DNA of 64,000 nucleotides from Marivirga atlantica (GTDB lineage Bacteria; Bacteroidota; Bacteroidia; Cytophagales; Cyclobacteriaceae). Within the stretch, counting starts at the first letter, position 1; every line of letters starts with the position of its first letter. This document shows positions 31,955 to 41,324 of the stretch, one piece after another. Both the position numbers and the translations under genes were made by a program. The stretch spans positions 186,001 through 250,000 of the forward strand of contig NZ_JAERQG010000003.1 of NCBI RefSeq assembly GCF_016734805.1, read 5' to 3'. Under the pieces are notes generated by a model. The model was not told where the DNA came from. It worked only from the letters and a program-made list of their open reading frames with translations, and did not search any database.

Positions 31955-34225
31955 TCAGTCCTCCAGAATTCTGAGCTTTGCAAAAGTGAGCAATAGCGTT
32001 TTCTCACCGAACAACTCAAATTCAATGGTTGCCTTCCTATTAGCTCCATCTACATCCATTTTTACTACTTTCCCAAAGCCAAACTTAGGATGCTCCACCC
32101 TCATACCTGTATCAAGACTTCTTGTATCACTAGGTTTAAAATCAGCAGAGGGTGTATGCAGTTTTTTACCTGGTGGTACTTTAGGTGTAGTAGCCTTCCT
32201 CTTTGCAACAAGATTTCTTGCATATAGACTATTACTGCTACCGTTGTTCATGCTTCCCATAGGCTCAGAAGAATTAAACTTCCGATCTACTTTTAGAAAC
32301 TCCGGATCAATCTCCTCAATGAACCTGCTTGGTTCACAACTTTTTAAACGACCAAAGCGGTATCGACTTAAAGCATATGTAAGCGTTACCTTTTCCATAG
32401 CCCTTGTCAAAGCCACATAAAACAGACGTCTCTCCTCTTCCAGGTCGGCTCTGCTATTGAGCATCATTTGAGAAGGAAACAAATCCTCTTCCATGCCAAC
32501 AATATAAACATGCTTAAACTCTAAACCCTTTGCCGAGTGTATAGTCATCATGTTTACATAATTAGTATCATTCGGGTCTTGATTATCAGCATCTGTCAAA
32601 AGTGCCACATCCGCTATAAATGCTTCCAGTGATTTATCTTCTGATTCTGTACTATCCACAAACTCTTTAATGGCATTTAAAAGCTCCTGAACGTTCTCAT
32701 ACCTGTTTAAACCTTCAATGGTTTTATCATCATAAAGCTCCTTTAACAAACCTGATTGTTTAGCAATAAATGATGCTGTTTCGAAAGCATCTTCCCTTTC
32801 AAGTTTTATTCTGAAGGACTTTATGAGGGTAACAAAATTCTGAACAGCGTTTGCAGCTCTTCCGGGTAAGAAATTTTGAATATTGTTGAGCACATCCCAC
32901 AAAGGTCTTTCATTCTCGAAGGCAGCTACCATTATTTTATCAACGCTGGTACCTCCTATTCCTCTCTTAGGAAGGTTGATGATGCGCCTAAATGACTGTT
33001 CATCATTTTGGTTGATGGTAAACCTTAGATAGGCTAGCAAATCTTTTATCTCTCTTCTTTGATAGAAAGAAAGGCCTCCAAAAATTCTGTAAGGAATGTT
33101 CATCTTTCGCAAAGCTTCCTCCATACTTCTGGACTGACTATTGGTTCGATAAAGAATTGCGAAATCCTTATTTTCTAACTTTTTATTACTTCTATCTTCA
33201 AAAATAGAAGAAGCCACTAACCTGCCCTCTTCATTATCAGAGGTTGCTTTTATAAGATGTACTTTTTCTCCATGGTCATTTTCAGTCCAAACACTTTTCT
33301 TGAGCTGAGCTGAATTTTTAACAATCACTGAATTAGCAGCATTCACAATATTTTGAGTGCTACGGTAATTCTGCTCTAATTTGATTACGCTTAAATCAGG
33401 ATAATCCTTCTCAAAATTTAAGATGTTCTGGATATTAGCACCTCTAAAGGCATAAATACTTTGTGCATCATCACCAACTACACAAATGTTTTGATGAACA
33501 GATGCCAGTCTTTTAGTTATCAAATACTGTGAGATATTCGTATCCTGGAACTCATCAATCATCACATATTGAAAGCGTTGCTGATATTTATTGAGCACAT
33601 CGAGATGATCTCTGAACAGAATATTGGTATTGAAAAGCAAATCATCAAAATCCATAGCACCAGCCCTGAAACACCTTTGTACATATTCCTTATATATGGC
33701 TCCCATTTTAGGTTTCTGCGCCTGCTCGTCATCAGAAATATATACTGGGTTGCTGATGTAGTTTTGCCATGAAATAAGATTGTTCTTAGCACCTGATATG
33801 CGGTTATAAACTACATTGGCCTTGTAAAGCTTTTCATCAAGCCCCATTTCTCGGACAATGTTTTTAATAAGTGATTTTGAATCGTCCGTATCATAAATGG
33901 TGAAATTGCTTGGATAGCCTAGTTTGTCTGATTCAGCTCTTAAAATCCGTGAAAAAACGGAGTGAAACGTACCCATCCACAGATTTCGAGCATCAGTACC
34001 TACAACTTTCTCTATACGCTCGCGCATTTCTTTAGCAGCCTTATTGGTAAAGGTTAGAGCCAATATTTTAAAAGGATCAACATCTTTACTCCTTATTAAA
34101 TGAGCAATTCTATAGGTCAAAACCCTCGTCTTCCCTGATCCTGCACCAGCAATAATCATTGTTGGCCCTTCTAAATTCTCTACACCCTCTCGCTGCGGTG
34201 GATTTAAATGTGCTAAATAATCCAT
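31955..34225 (-). CDS. pcrA: UvrD/PcrA-type ATP-dependent DNA helicase
   Basis: The 756-residue length is usual for the family. SF1A helicase motifs are present: LNPPQREGV (Q motif), GAGSGKTRVLTYR (Walker A, about 27-39), TFTNKAAKEMR, MDFDDLL, DEFQDTN (Walker B), GDDAQSIYAFRGA, LEQNYRS, TIHSAKGLEF and the late VALTRAMEKV. The C-terminal stretch (about 690-756) has the VEHPKFGFGKVV motif of PcrA that contacts RNA polymerase. It unwinds DNA 3'-5' in repair and removes recombinase or stalled complexes. Bacteroidota genomes often have several UvrD-like paralogues, so the symbol is by family. Confidence 0.93.
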   Translation of the reverse strand: MDYLAHLNPPQREGVENLEGPTMIIAGAGSGKTRVLTYRIAHLIRSKDVDPFKILALTFTNKAAKEMRERIEKVVGTDARNLWMGTFHSVFSRILRAESDKLGYPSNFTIYDTDDSKSLIKNIVREMGLDEKLYKANVVYNRISGAKNNLISWQNYISNPVYISDDEQAQKPKMGAIYKEYVQRCFRAGAMDFDDLLFNTNILFRDHLDVLNKYQQRFQYVMIDEFQDTNISQYLITKRLASVHQNICVVGDDAQSIYAFRGANIQNILNFEKDYPDLSVIKLEQNYRSTQNIVNAANSVIVKNSAQLKKSVWTENDHGEKVHLIKATSDNEEGRLVASSIFEDRSNKKLENKDFAILYRTNSQSRSMEEALRKMNIPYRIFGGLSFYQRREIKDLLAYLRFTINQNDEQSFRRIINLPKRGIGGTSVDKIMVAAFENERPLWDVLNNIQNFLPGRAANAVQNFVTLIKSFRIKLEREDAFETASFIAKQSGLLKELYDDKTIEGLNRYENVQELLNAIKEFVDSTESEDKSLEAFIADVALLTDADNQDPNDTNYVNMMTIHSAKGLEFKHVYIVGMEEDLFPSQMMLNSRADLEEERRLFYVALTRAMEKVTLTYALSRYRFGRLKSCEPSRFIEEIDPEFLKVDRKFNSSEPMGSMNNGSSNSLYARNLVAKRKATTPKVPPGKKLHTPSADFKPSDTRSLDTGMRVEHPKFGFGKVVKMDVDGANRKATIEFELFGEKTLLLTFAKLRILED

Positions 34226-34361
34226 CTTACAAATTTATAAGCAATTGGTGTTATCCCATGAGCTAAAGGAGAAAATATAAAAGAAGCTTTCACATATTTT
34301 AGTCGATCTGAAAAACAACTAATAATTAGTGCTTGCCAATTGTGCTTATTAATTTTGCAGT

Positions 34362-34958
34362 ATGATTTTAATAGGCAATACGGTAATAACAGATGACATC
34401 AAGGACAAAAATTTTGTTTGCAATTTAGACAAATGCAAGGGTGCTTGTTGTGTAGAAGGTGATTTAGGCGCCCCACTTACAAAGGAAGAGCTTCCTAAAA
34501 TGAAGGAAATCTACCCAAAAGTAAAGCCTTACCTATCAAAAGAAGGCATAAAAGCCATAGAGGAGCAAGGTGAATACATTGAAGATTGGGAAGGAGACTA
34601 CAGTACCACCACCATTGATGAAAAAGAATGTGCCTATGCCATTTATGATGATAAGGGAATATTAAAGTGTGGTATTGAGCAAGCTTATAATGATGGAGAG
34701 ATAGATTTCATGAAGCCTATTTCATGTCACCTATACCCTATTAGAATTACACAGTACGACCAGTACGATGCATTGAACTACGATAGGTGGGAAATCTGCA
34801 ACCCTGCATGTGATTTTGGTGAAAAACTGGGGATTCCTCTTTATAAATTCCTAAAAGATGCTTTAATTAGAAAGTATGGAGAAGGCTGGTATTCGGAATT
34901 AGTAGCCGAGATAGAGTCTGATGGTATAAATGAAGGCAACGGAGGTACCCAATTATAA
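34362..34958 (+). CDS. DUF3109 family protein
   Basis: The 198-residue cytoplasmic product matches DUF3109, a Bacteroidota family related to YkgJ-type zinc or iron-sulfur binding proteins. Conserved Cys motifs are [19 protein letters not shown] (about 20-38), [32 protein letters not shown] and [11 protein letters not shown]. The eight or more cysteines probably hold a metal cluster. A TAATTTTG box (34,350-34,357) is close upstream. The end overlaps the ATG of the next gene by 29 nt. Confidence 0.85.
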   Translation: MILIGNTVITDDIKDKNFVCNLDKCKGACCVEGDLGAPLTKEELPKMKEIYPKVKPYLSKEGIKAIEEQGEYIEDWEGDYSTTTIDEKECAYAIYDDKGILKCGIEQAYNDGEIDFMKPISCHLYPIRITQYDQYDALNYDRWEICNPACDFGEKLGIPLYKFLKDALIRKYGEGWYSELVAEIESDGINEGNGGTQL

Positions 34959-36276
34959 CTATAATAATACCTTCCTCTTTTTTGAAGATAAGCAAATTGA
35001 GCGAGCCTTTAATAGAGGACGATACAGGCAAGACTTACAATCTCTTCGGTTTGTTTTAGGATTTGCTACTGTACTAAGCATCTGTTACCTTTTTTTCGAT
35101 CTCTATAGATATACCGATAATATAAACGCCCTTATATTCAGAGGTGGGCTTGCTTTGGTGCTTATGACTTTTGTTTTAGCCACCTATTTGATTCAACCGA
35201 GCAAATACAAACAGCTTCAGTTTCTTGCATTCTTTATAGCTATTTTTACTGCTGTTGTCGGTTTTCTCCAGAATACATCAGAAGAACAGGGCGAATTATT
35301 TCTGAGTAATTTTCTCAGCAGTGGCATATTTCTTTCCTGTACCATATTAGGGTTGAGATTTCGGTATGTTTTACCCCTCATTACTATATTCCTAGTCGCA
35401 TATCTCATCCATGTTAGCTTAATGGACTATGGTGTAAATGATTATCAATTTACCCAAATCCCTCAATTATTTACTTTTTATGTTATTGGTGTAATTACTT
35501 CCTATCTATGGGACAAGCAGAAAATGGTTCTCTTTATGAAGGAGAGTAAGCTTCATCAACAATATGATACAGTAGATAAACTTAACCATGTAAAAGACAG
35601 ATTATTTTCTACTATTTCGCATGATGTGAGAGGACCCATCATGAATTTAAAAGGTGTAATAGAACTTTTTAAAAAAGGAGCAATTTCTGATTCTGAGCTT
35701 AAGCAATTAGTACAGTCACTAGATAAGGAAATAGGTAAAACATCAACTTTGATAGATAATCTGCTTGCTTGGTCAAAAACACAGCTTAAAGGGATTGAGA
35801 TTACAAAAGAGAAATATCAGCTTAAACCTCAATTAGAAAAACTGTTGGAACTATATAAGGCTCAAATAGAGGAGAAAAACCTCACGCTACAGCTTAGTAT
35901 CAGTAACGATGACACCATTTTTGCTGATAGAGAAATGATGCTCATTGTATTTCGTAATTTGCTATCAAACGCTATTAAATTCACCCCAATAGGTGGTAAA
36001 ATTGAAATCAACGGACATGAAATCACTAATGAGCATTGCTACCTCATTTCTGTAAAAGATAACGGTAAAGGCATAGCCTCTGAGAAAATTAAAAATCTCT
36101 TTAAGATTGAGAAAGACAGAATACTAGGAACCACTCATGACAGAGGAGCCGGACTAGGACTGACACTGGTAAAAGAGTTTATTGATTTAAATAATGGGGA
36201 AATTAATTGTAGCAGTAAACTGGGTTCAGGCACTACATTTGAAATAAAGCTACCCCACCCAGTTACCAAAGCTTGA
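34930..36276 (+). CDS. membrane sensor histidine kinase
   Basis: The 448-residue product has about six membrane helices within residues 35-200 and a short coiled coil. A HisKA domain follows with His231 in TISHDVRGP, then HATPase_c with [21 protein letters not shown] and [12 protein letters not shown] boxes. It autophosphorylates and passes phosphate to a response regulator, but no regulator gene is adjacent, so it is an orphan kinase. Its ATG lies 29 nt inside the DUF3109 gene, indicating coupled translation. The signal it senses through its membrane part is unknown. Confidence 0.88.
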   Translation: MKATEVPNYNYNNTFLFFEDKQIERAFNRGRYRQDLQSLRFVLGFATVLSICYLFFDLYRYTDNINALIFRGGLALVLMTFVLATYLIQPSKYKQLQFLAFFIAIFTAVVGFLQNTSEEQGELFLSNFLSSGIFLSCTILGLRFRYVLPLITIFLVAYLIHVSLMDYGVNDYQFTQIPQLFTFYVIGVITSYLWDKQKMVLFMKESKLHQQYDTVDKLNHVKDRLFSTISHDVRGPIMNLKGVIELFKKGAISDSELKQLVQSLDKEIGKTSTLIDNLLAWSKTQLKGIEITKEKYQLKPQLEKLLELYKAQIEEKNLTLQLSISNDDTIFADREMMLIVFRNLLSNAIKFTPIGGKIEINGHEITNEHCYLISVKDNGKGIASEKIKNLFKIEKDRILGTTHDRGAGLGLTLVKEFIDLNNGEINCSSKLGSGTTFEIKLPHPVTKA

Positions 36277-36280
36277 GAAG

Positions 36281-37084
36281 CTATTGATTAAAACCTCTGA
36301 GTTTAATCTCTGTAAGTCTTCTTTTGGTATCAATAGCAAAGTCACCTTTCATCATCCAATCATAGTAACCTGATTCTCTTTTCAATACCTCTTCTACAGG
36401 TTTTCCCTTATGCTTGCCAAAGTTGAATACTTCTACATCATCTTCATTGAAAACGAATCTACCAGCTAAGTCCACCATTTTGTTATTAGTGATCTTATGG
36501 ATTTTGTCTACATCATTTTCGAAAACACCCTGTACATTTCCTCGTAAATCTGTCAGTTTTTCTCCCTCATATCGTGCTATCTGGGCATCTAACACCTCCC
36601 ATGTAGCAATGGTATCAGCCTCAGCTGAATGTGCATTTTCGAGGGTTTTATCGCAGTAGAACTTATAGGCAGCACCCAGGGTACGTTTCTCCATCATGTG
36701 GAAAATCTTTTGGGCGTCCAGCAACTTCCTTCCTGATAAATCAAAGTCAACATCTGCTCTTAAAAACTCTTCCACTAAAACAGGAACATCAAACTTGAGC
36801 ATATTGAAACCTGCCAGGTCGCATCCATTTAAAAAAGTATTTAGTTCTTTTGCCACCACTTTAAAGGGCGGCAAGTCTTTTACATCTTTATCGTAAATCC
36901 CATGAATCATGCTTGATTCTGCCGGAATAGGCATTTCAGGGTGAACCCTGTCAGTTTTCTTAATCATCTCTCCATCAGGCATTACCTTAACGAAAGAGTA
37001 TTCAATGATTCTGTCTGTAACCGTATTGGTCCCAGTGGTTTCTAAATCAAAAATTACAAGAGGTCTTTTGAGCTTTAAATGCAT
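36281..37084 (-). CDS. DnaQ-like 3'-5' exonuclease
   Basis: The 267-residue product has an RNase T/DnaQ-type DEDDh exonuclease domain: FDLETTGTNTVTDRIIEYS (Exo I), GFNMLKFDVPVL (Exo II) and HSAEADTIATWEVL (Exo III). A C-terminal part (about 210-262) has FNFGKHKGKPVEEVLKRESGYYDWMMKGDF, a module often attached to such exonucleases. It may proofread for DNA polymerase or trim DNA or RNA. It is 3 nt downstream of mpl on the same strand and converges closely on the histidine kinase gene. Confidence 0.88.
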   Translation of the reverse strand: MHLKLKRPLVIFDLETTGTNTVTDRIIEYSFVKVMPDGEMIKKTDRVHPEMPIPAESSMIHGIYDKDVKDLPPFKVVAKELNTFLNGCDLAGFNMLKFDVPVLVEEFLRADVDFDLSGRKLLDAQKIFHMMEKRTLGAAYKFYCDKTLENAHSAEADTIATWEVLDAQIARYEGEKLTDLRGNVQGVFENDVDKIHKITNNKMVDLAGRFVFNEDDVEVFNFGKHKGKPVEEVLKRESGYYDWMMKGDFAIDTKRRLTEIKLRGFNQ

Positions 37085-37087
37085 GTA

Positions 37088-38464
37088 TTATGAGACTAGT
37101 TTTTCAGCTAATTCTTTAAGGTTTATTTGATTAAACTTCCCTGAACTTAGGAAAGCGAAGGTATTCTTATCTCCTGTTTTACTGGCCTCAACTTGAGCTA
37201 CAAGGCTTTCTACATCTTCAAAGAATTTTATATTTTCATTTCCAAAAGCCTTTTGAATGTCAGCCTCTGAAAAAGCCGCTGCATCATTCAACTTTAAGTT
37301 TTTAGGATTTAAATACACAAAAGCCTGATCAGCCTTATCTAAAGTGCCTTTGTACTCTTTTATAAACTCTCTATTTAAGCTACTGAAAGTATGTAGTTCG
37401 TAAGCTATTGTTAAATTAGCATTCGCATATTGTTCCTTTAAAGCATCCACAGTTGCACCAACTTTAGAGGGTGAATGTGCATAATCTTTAAATACAATGT
37501 TGCCATTATTTTCAGCTAAAAGCTCTAATCTATTTTTGGCTCCTTTAAAGCTTTGAATAGCATCATAAAACACCTTTTCTTCTATACCTATAAGCTTAAG
37601 AAGTGCTAGTGCTCCAGCAATGTTTTGTAAATTATGTTTTCCGAAAACGTTTACTGGTATTTCTCCAAAATCCTTAGTCTTAAGAAAGGTCTTACCTTCT
37701 TTAATTACGGCCTCATGAGTTTTATAAGGCACTTGCCTAACATCTTCTCGCTCTTTTGAACCTACGATGTTAGTAAGGTCATCTTCTTCATTAAACACAA
37801 GACTTCCCGCCTTAGGTGTTTGGTCAGCAAAAAGATCAAACTGCTTGGTATACTCATTAAAGGTGGTAAACACATTTTTATGGTCCCAGGCTATACCTGA
37901 TATTAAACCTATATGATGTTCATATTTCAAAAATTTAGCGACAGGTTCAAGCTTTGATGCCAGATATTCGTCACCTTCCAGTACTATAACAGGAGCATCA
38001 GACAATGAAACTGTTAAAGGAAAACCTTCAACTTCAGCACCTACCAAGTAGTCGAATTCTCTTCCGGCATGTTTCAAAACATGCATGATCATTGAAGTGA
38101 TGGTACTTTTACCATGACTGCCACCAACCACTATTCTTTGCTTATTTTCAGACCACTCTCTGATAAACTCAGGAAATGAGTAAATGGGCAACCCTAGCTC
38201 TTTAGCTTTGAGTAATTCAGGATTATCCTCCTTAGCATGCATACCAAGTACTACCAGATCAATACTATCATTTATGCTTTCAGGCTTCCATCCTACCTGA
38301 GCATTTATACCACCGTTTTTTAGCTTGCCTGCTGCCGGCTCATAAATCTCATCATCGGATCCACTAACTTTTATTCCCTTCTCATGAAGTGCCAATGCCA
38401 TGTTGTGCATTACACTGCCACCGATTGCTATAAAATGTACTGATTTGATTGTCTTAATATCCAT
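37088..38464 (-). CDS. mpl: UDP-N-acetylmuramate--L-alanyl-gamma-D-glutamyl-meso-2,6-diaminoheptanedioate ligase
   Basis: The 458-residue product is a Mur ligase: N-terminal nucleotide fold (HFIAIGGSVMHNMALALHEKGIKVSGSDDEIYEP), ATP site GGSHGKSTITSM (about 115-126), central EGDEYLASK, and a C-terminal domain with FKDYAHSPSKV and LSSGKFNQI. These features and the length fit Mpl, which reattaches recycled murein tripeptide to UDP-MurNAc. It acts in the cytoplasm in peptidoglycan recycling. The downstream gene codes for an exonuclease with only 3 nt between. Confidence 0.9.
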   Translation of the reverse strand: MDIKTIKSVHFIAIGGSVMHNMALALHEKGIKVSGSDDEIYEPAAGKLKNGGINAQVGWKPESINDSIDLVVLGMHAKEDNPELLKAKELGLPIYSFPEFIREWSENKQRIVVGGSHGKSTITSMIMHVLKHAGREFDYLVGAEVEGFPLTVSLSDAPVIVLEGDEYLASKLEPVAKFLKYEHHIGLISGIAWDHKNVFTTFNEYTKQFDLFADQTPKAGSLVFNEEDDLTNIVGSKEREDVRQVPYKTHEAVIKEGKTFLKTKDFGEIPVNVFGKHNLQNIAGALALLKLIGIEEKVFYDAIQSFKGAKNRLELLAENNGNIVFKDYAHSPSKVGATVDALKEQYANANLTIAYELHTFSSLNREFIKEYKGTLDKADQAFVYLNPKNLKLNDAAAFSEADIQKAFGNENIKFFEDVESLVAQVEASKTGDKNTFAFLSSGKFNQINLKELAEKLVS

Positions 38465-38601
38465 TCTTTAAAGTTATGCATCAAAAATATAATAAACTTG
38501 CTGGTGTGGCAAATTTAATCCTTCCTATTGATGTTGATAAGCTGTGGAAAACTTGTCAAAAACTTGATTGGTTTCAATCCACTAAGCTCGATTTAAAGCG
38601 T

Positions 38602-38609
38602 TAAGTTTG
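38602..38609 (+). promoter_or_regulatory. TAnnTTTG promoter box upstream of dnaB
   Basis: TAAGTTTG fits the Bacteroidota -7 consensus and is 38 nt before the dnaB ATG. An upstream TTG element at the usual distance is not clear. A purine-rich GAAGGGGG (38,637-38,644) just before the start may serve as a ribosome binding site, rare in this window. Confidence 0.4.
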
Positions 38610-38647
38610 TTAGCTTTTCATAAATTAGTAATACTTGAAGGGGGAAT

Positions 38648-40219
38648 ATGGATAAGAATAAATCTACAGCAATAAGGTTAGGGTATCAATCTAGAAAGAC
38701 CGAAATAGGTGAAAATATGGGTAAAATACCCCCTCAGGCTGTCGATTTGGAAGAAGCTGTTCTGGGTGCGCTAATGCTTGAAAAGGATGCGCTTACTTCT
38801 GTTATTGATATTCTAAAACCTGAAAGTTTCTACAAAGATGCCCATCAGGAAATTTATAAAGCTATTGTTGTACTTTTCAACAATTCAGAACCAATTGATT
38901 TACTTACTGTTACCAACCAGCTTAGAAAAAACGGTAAACTCGACCTTGTAGGTGGCTCTTATTATATCACCGAACTTACTTCAAGAGTAAACTCTGCAGC
39001 AAATATTGAGTATCACGCCAGAATTATTGCGGAGCAGGCCATTAAAAGAGAGCTCATCAAAATTTCAAGAGAGATTCAGAATGAGGCTTATGAAGATACA
39101 ACAGATGTTTTCGATTTATTAGATAAAACGGAATCTGAACTTTTTGATATTACTAACTCTAATATCAAGAAGAATTATGCAGATATGCATTCCCTGATGA
39201 AGGAAGCATTTAGAGAATTAGAAGAGCGTAAAAACCATACAGATGGCTTAACAGGTGTGCCTACAGGATTCTCAGCTCTCGATAGAGTGACTTCAGGCTG
39301 GCAAAAGTCAGATATGGTGATTATTGCGGCTCGTCCTGGTATGGGTAAAACAGCCTTTGTGGTTTCGGCTCTTAGAAATGCTGCTGTTGATTTCAAACAA
39401 CCGGTAGCAATTTTCTCACTGGAAATGTCATCAGTTCAGCTGGTAAACAGACTAATTTCTGCCGAAGCCGAACTAGACTCTGAGAAAATTAAGAAAGGTC
39501 AGCTTGCAGATTATGAATGGCAACAGTTAGTACATAAAACTGCAGCTTTAACTGAAGCGCCAATTTTTATAGATGATACTCCTGCCCTATCTATTCTTGA
39601 ATTAAGGGCAAAATGTAGAAGACTAAAGCAGCAGCACGATATTCAACTCGTTGTGATTGATTACTTGCAGTTGATGTCAGGTGATAGCACCAAAAGTGGT
39701 GGTGGCTCAGGAAACCGCGAGCAGGAAATTGCTTCCATCTCAAGGGCACTTAAAAATATCGCAAAAGAATTAAATGTGCCTGTAATTGCACTTTCACAGT
39801 TAAGTAGAGCTGTAGAAACAAGAGGTGGAGATAAACGTCCTCAGCTTTCAGATTTGAGGGAATCAGGATCAATTGAGCAGGATGCCGATATGGTAATGTT
39901 CTTGTATCGACCTGAATATTATGGCATTACAGAAGATGAAAATGGTATCCCTACAACCAATGTAGGTGAAGTTATAATTGCCAAGCACAGAAATGGTTCG
40001 CTAGAAACCGTTCCACTTAAATTCGTTGGTAGATTCACCAAATTCTCTGACTTGGATAGTCCCGGAATGAATATGGAGCCAAGCAATCCTGGTTATGGTA
40101 CAACATTTCCTTCATCGGCCAACATACCTTCAGACTTTGACGCGCCTTCATCTGTGACCTTACCAAGCAAAGCAACCGGTAAAGATTCAGATAATAATCC
40201 TGATGAAGCACCATTTTAA
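38648..40219 (+). CDS. dnaB: replicative DNA helicase DnaB
   Basis: The 523-residue product has the DnaB N-terminal domain (MGKIPPQAVDLEEAVLGALMLE onwards) and the RecA-like C-terminal domain. The latter shows ARPGMGKTAFV (Walker A, about 231-241), DYLQLM, LSQLSRAVETRGGDKRPQLSDLRESGSIEQDADMVMFLYR and a basic HRNG finger. It unwinds DNA at the replication fork. A glycine- and serine-rich tail of about 60 residues is usual in Bacteroidota. No intein is present. A second possible start (MGKIPPQ) lies 23 codons in. Confidence 0.95.
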   Translation: MDKNKSTAIRLGYQSRKTEIGENMGKIPPQAVDLEEAVLGALMLEKDALTSVIDILKPESFYKDAHQEIYKAIVVLFNNSEPIDLLTVTNQLRKNGKLDLVGGSYYITELTSRVNSAANIEYHARIIAEQAIKRELIKISREIQNEAYEDTTDVFDLLDKTESELFDITNSNIKKNYADMHSLMKEAFRELEERKNHTDGLTGVPTGFSALDRVTSGWQKSDMVIIAARPGMGKTAFVVSALRNAAVDFKQPVAIFSLEMSSVQLVNRLISAEAELDSEKIKKGQLADYEWQQLVHKTAALTEAPIFIDDTPALSILELRAKCRRLKQQHDIQLVVIDYLQLMSGDSTKSGGGSGNREQEIASISRALKNIAKELNVPVIALSQLSRAVETRGGDKRPQLSDLRESGSIEQDADMVMFLYRPEYYGITEDENGIPTTNVGEVIIAKHRNGSLETVPLKFVGRFTKFSDLDSPGMNMEPSNPGYGTTFPSSANIPSDFDAPSSVTLPSKATGKDSDNNPDEAPF

Positions 40220-40228
40220 AAAAATATT

Positions 40229-41221
40229 ATGAAGACACTTATCATTGAAGATGCTGGTAAAGTCTCTTTCACTGAAAAACAGAAGCCAACTGCCTCCAAG
40301 GGACAGGTGCTTATTAAAATAAAAGCCGTAGCGCTTAATCATAGAGACCAATACATAAGAGAAGGCAAATATCCTGGAATTAATTATGGAACTACTTTAG
40401 GAGCTGATGCCTGCGGTCAGGTAATAGAACTTGGCGAAGAAGTGGATAATAAATGGCTTAATAAAGAGGTAGTTATCAACCCCAATATTGAATGGGGTGA
40501 TAATCCTAGAGTGCAGTCAAAGAATTATCACATATTGGGCACACCAACTGATGGTGTATTTGCAGAGTTTGTAGCCATAGATGAAAATAAAATAGCGGAG
40601 AAGCCAAAACATATGTCACACGAAGAGGCTGCTGCTTTGCCGCTTGCAGGAATGACTGCTTTTAGGGCATTATTTCATCATGGACAGCTCGAAACTTCTC
40701 AGAAAGTACTGATATCAGGTGTTGGTGGCGGAGTGGCACAATTTGCTTTTCAATTTGCATTGGCTTCTACATCTGAAGTATATGTAACTTCGGGTAATGC
40801 TGAAAAGAGAGCAAAATGTATAGAACTGGGTGCCAAAGGAGCCTTCAATTACAAAGAAGAAGACTGGACGAAGCAAGCCAAAGAGCAGGCTGGCGGTTTT
40901 GATTTGGTAATTGATAGTGCTGGTGGCAGTGGCTTAAACGATTTTATAAAATTAATGAAGCCTGCAGGTAGAATTGTCTTTTATGGCGCCACAACAGGAA
41001 AACCAAAAGATTTAGATTTATTCAGAATGTTTTGGAATCAAATCACTTTGCAGGGCTCTACTATGGCTAGCGATCAGGAATTCCACCAAATGATTGAGTT
41101 TGTGAACACCCATAAGATCAAGCCAATAATTGATTCTACGGTAGCATTTGATGAGATCATTTCCCAGTTCGATAAAATGAAGGAAGGTAAACAGTTTGGA
41201 AAGCTTGTAGCCAAGTTTTGA
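40229..41221 (+). CDS. quinone oxidoreductase-like zinc-binding dehydrogenase family protein
   Basis: The 330-residue product has the GroES-like N-terminal part (KIKAVALNHRDQYIREGKYPGINYGTTLGADACGQV) and a Rossmann domain with VLISGVGGGVAQFAFQFA, the YVTSGNAEKRAKCIELGAKGAFNY pattern and VIDSAGG. This is the medium-chain dehydrogenase/reductase family of the zinc-free quinone reductase branch. The structural Cys4 zinc lobe is absent. It likely uses NADPH with an unknown enone or quinone substrate. It follows dnaB by 9 nt, and a long hairpin ends the unit. Confidence 0.87.
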   Translation: MKTLIIEDAGKVSFTEKQKPTASKGQVLIKIKAVALNHRDQYIREGKYPGINYGTTLGADACGQVIELGEEVDNKWLNKEVVINPNIEWGDNPRVQSKNYHILGTPTDGVFAEFVAIDENKIAEKPKHMSHEEAAALPLAGMTAFRALFHHGQLETSQKVLISGVGGGVAQFAFQFALASTSEVYVTSGNAEKRAKCIELGAKGAFNYKEEDWTKQAKEQAGGFDLVIDSAGGSGLNDFIKLMKPAGRIVFYGATTGKPKDLDLFRMFWNQITLQGSTMASDQEFHQMIEFVNTHKIKPIIDSTVAFDEIISQFDKMKEGKQFGKLVAKF

Positions 41222-41254
41222 TAGCTCCGCTTCAAAACTAGTAATCGCTAGTTG

Positions 41255-41312
41255 CGAGTTTCTAGTTACAAGTTATTTGTTCAAAAATATTTTACTTGTA
41301 ACTAGAAACTCG
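41255..41312. terminator. perfect 19-bp inverted repeat between convergent genes
   Basis: CGAGTTTCTAGTTACAAGT (41,255-41,273) and ACTTGTAACTAGAAACTCG (41,294-41,312) are exact reverse complements with a 20-nt AT-rich loop. It lies between convergent genes, so it can stop transcription from both sides, although no long T-run follows. The unusually long perfect stem could also be a small dispersed palindrome of the genome. Confidence 0.55.
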
Positions 41313-41324
41313 AGGCTTATAAGG

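Noticed and set aside
31955-34225. Helicase as part of a defence system
   Set aside because: It has the complete UvrD/PcrA layout with the RNA polymerase-binding tail and housekeeping neighbours; no nuclease partner gene is adjacent.
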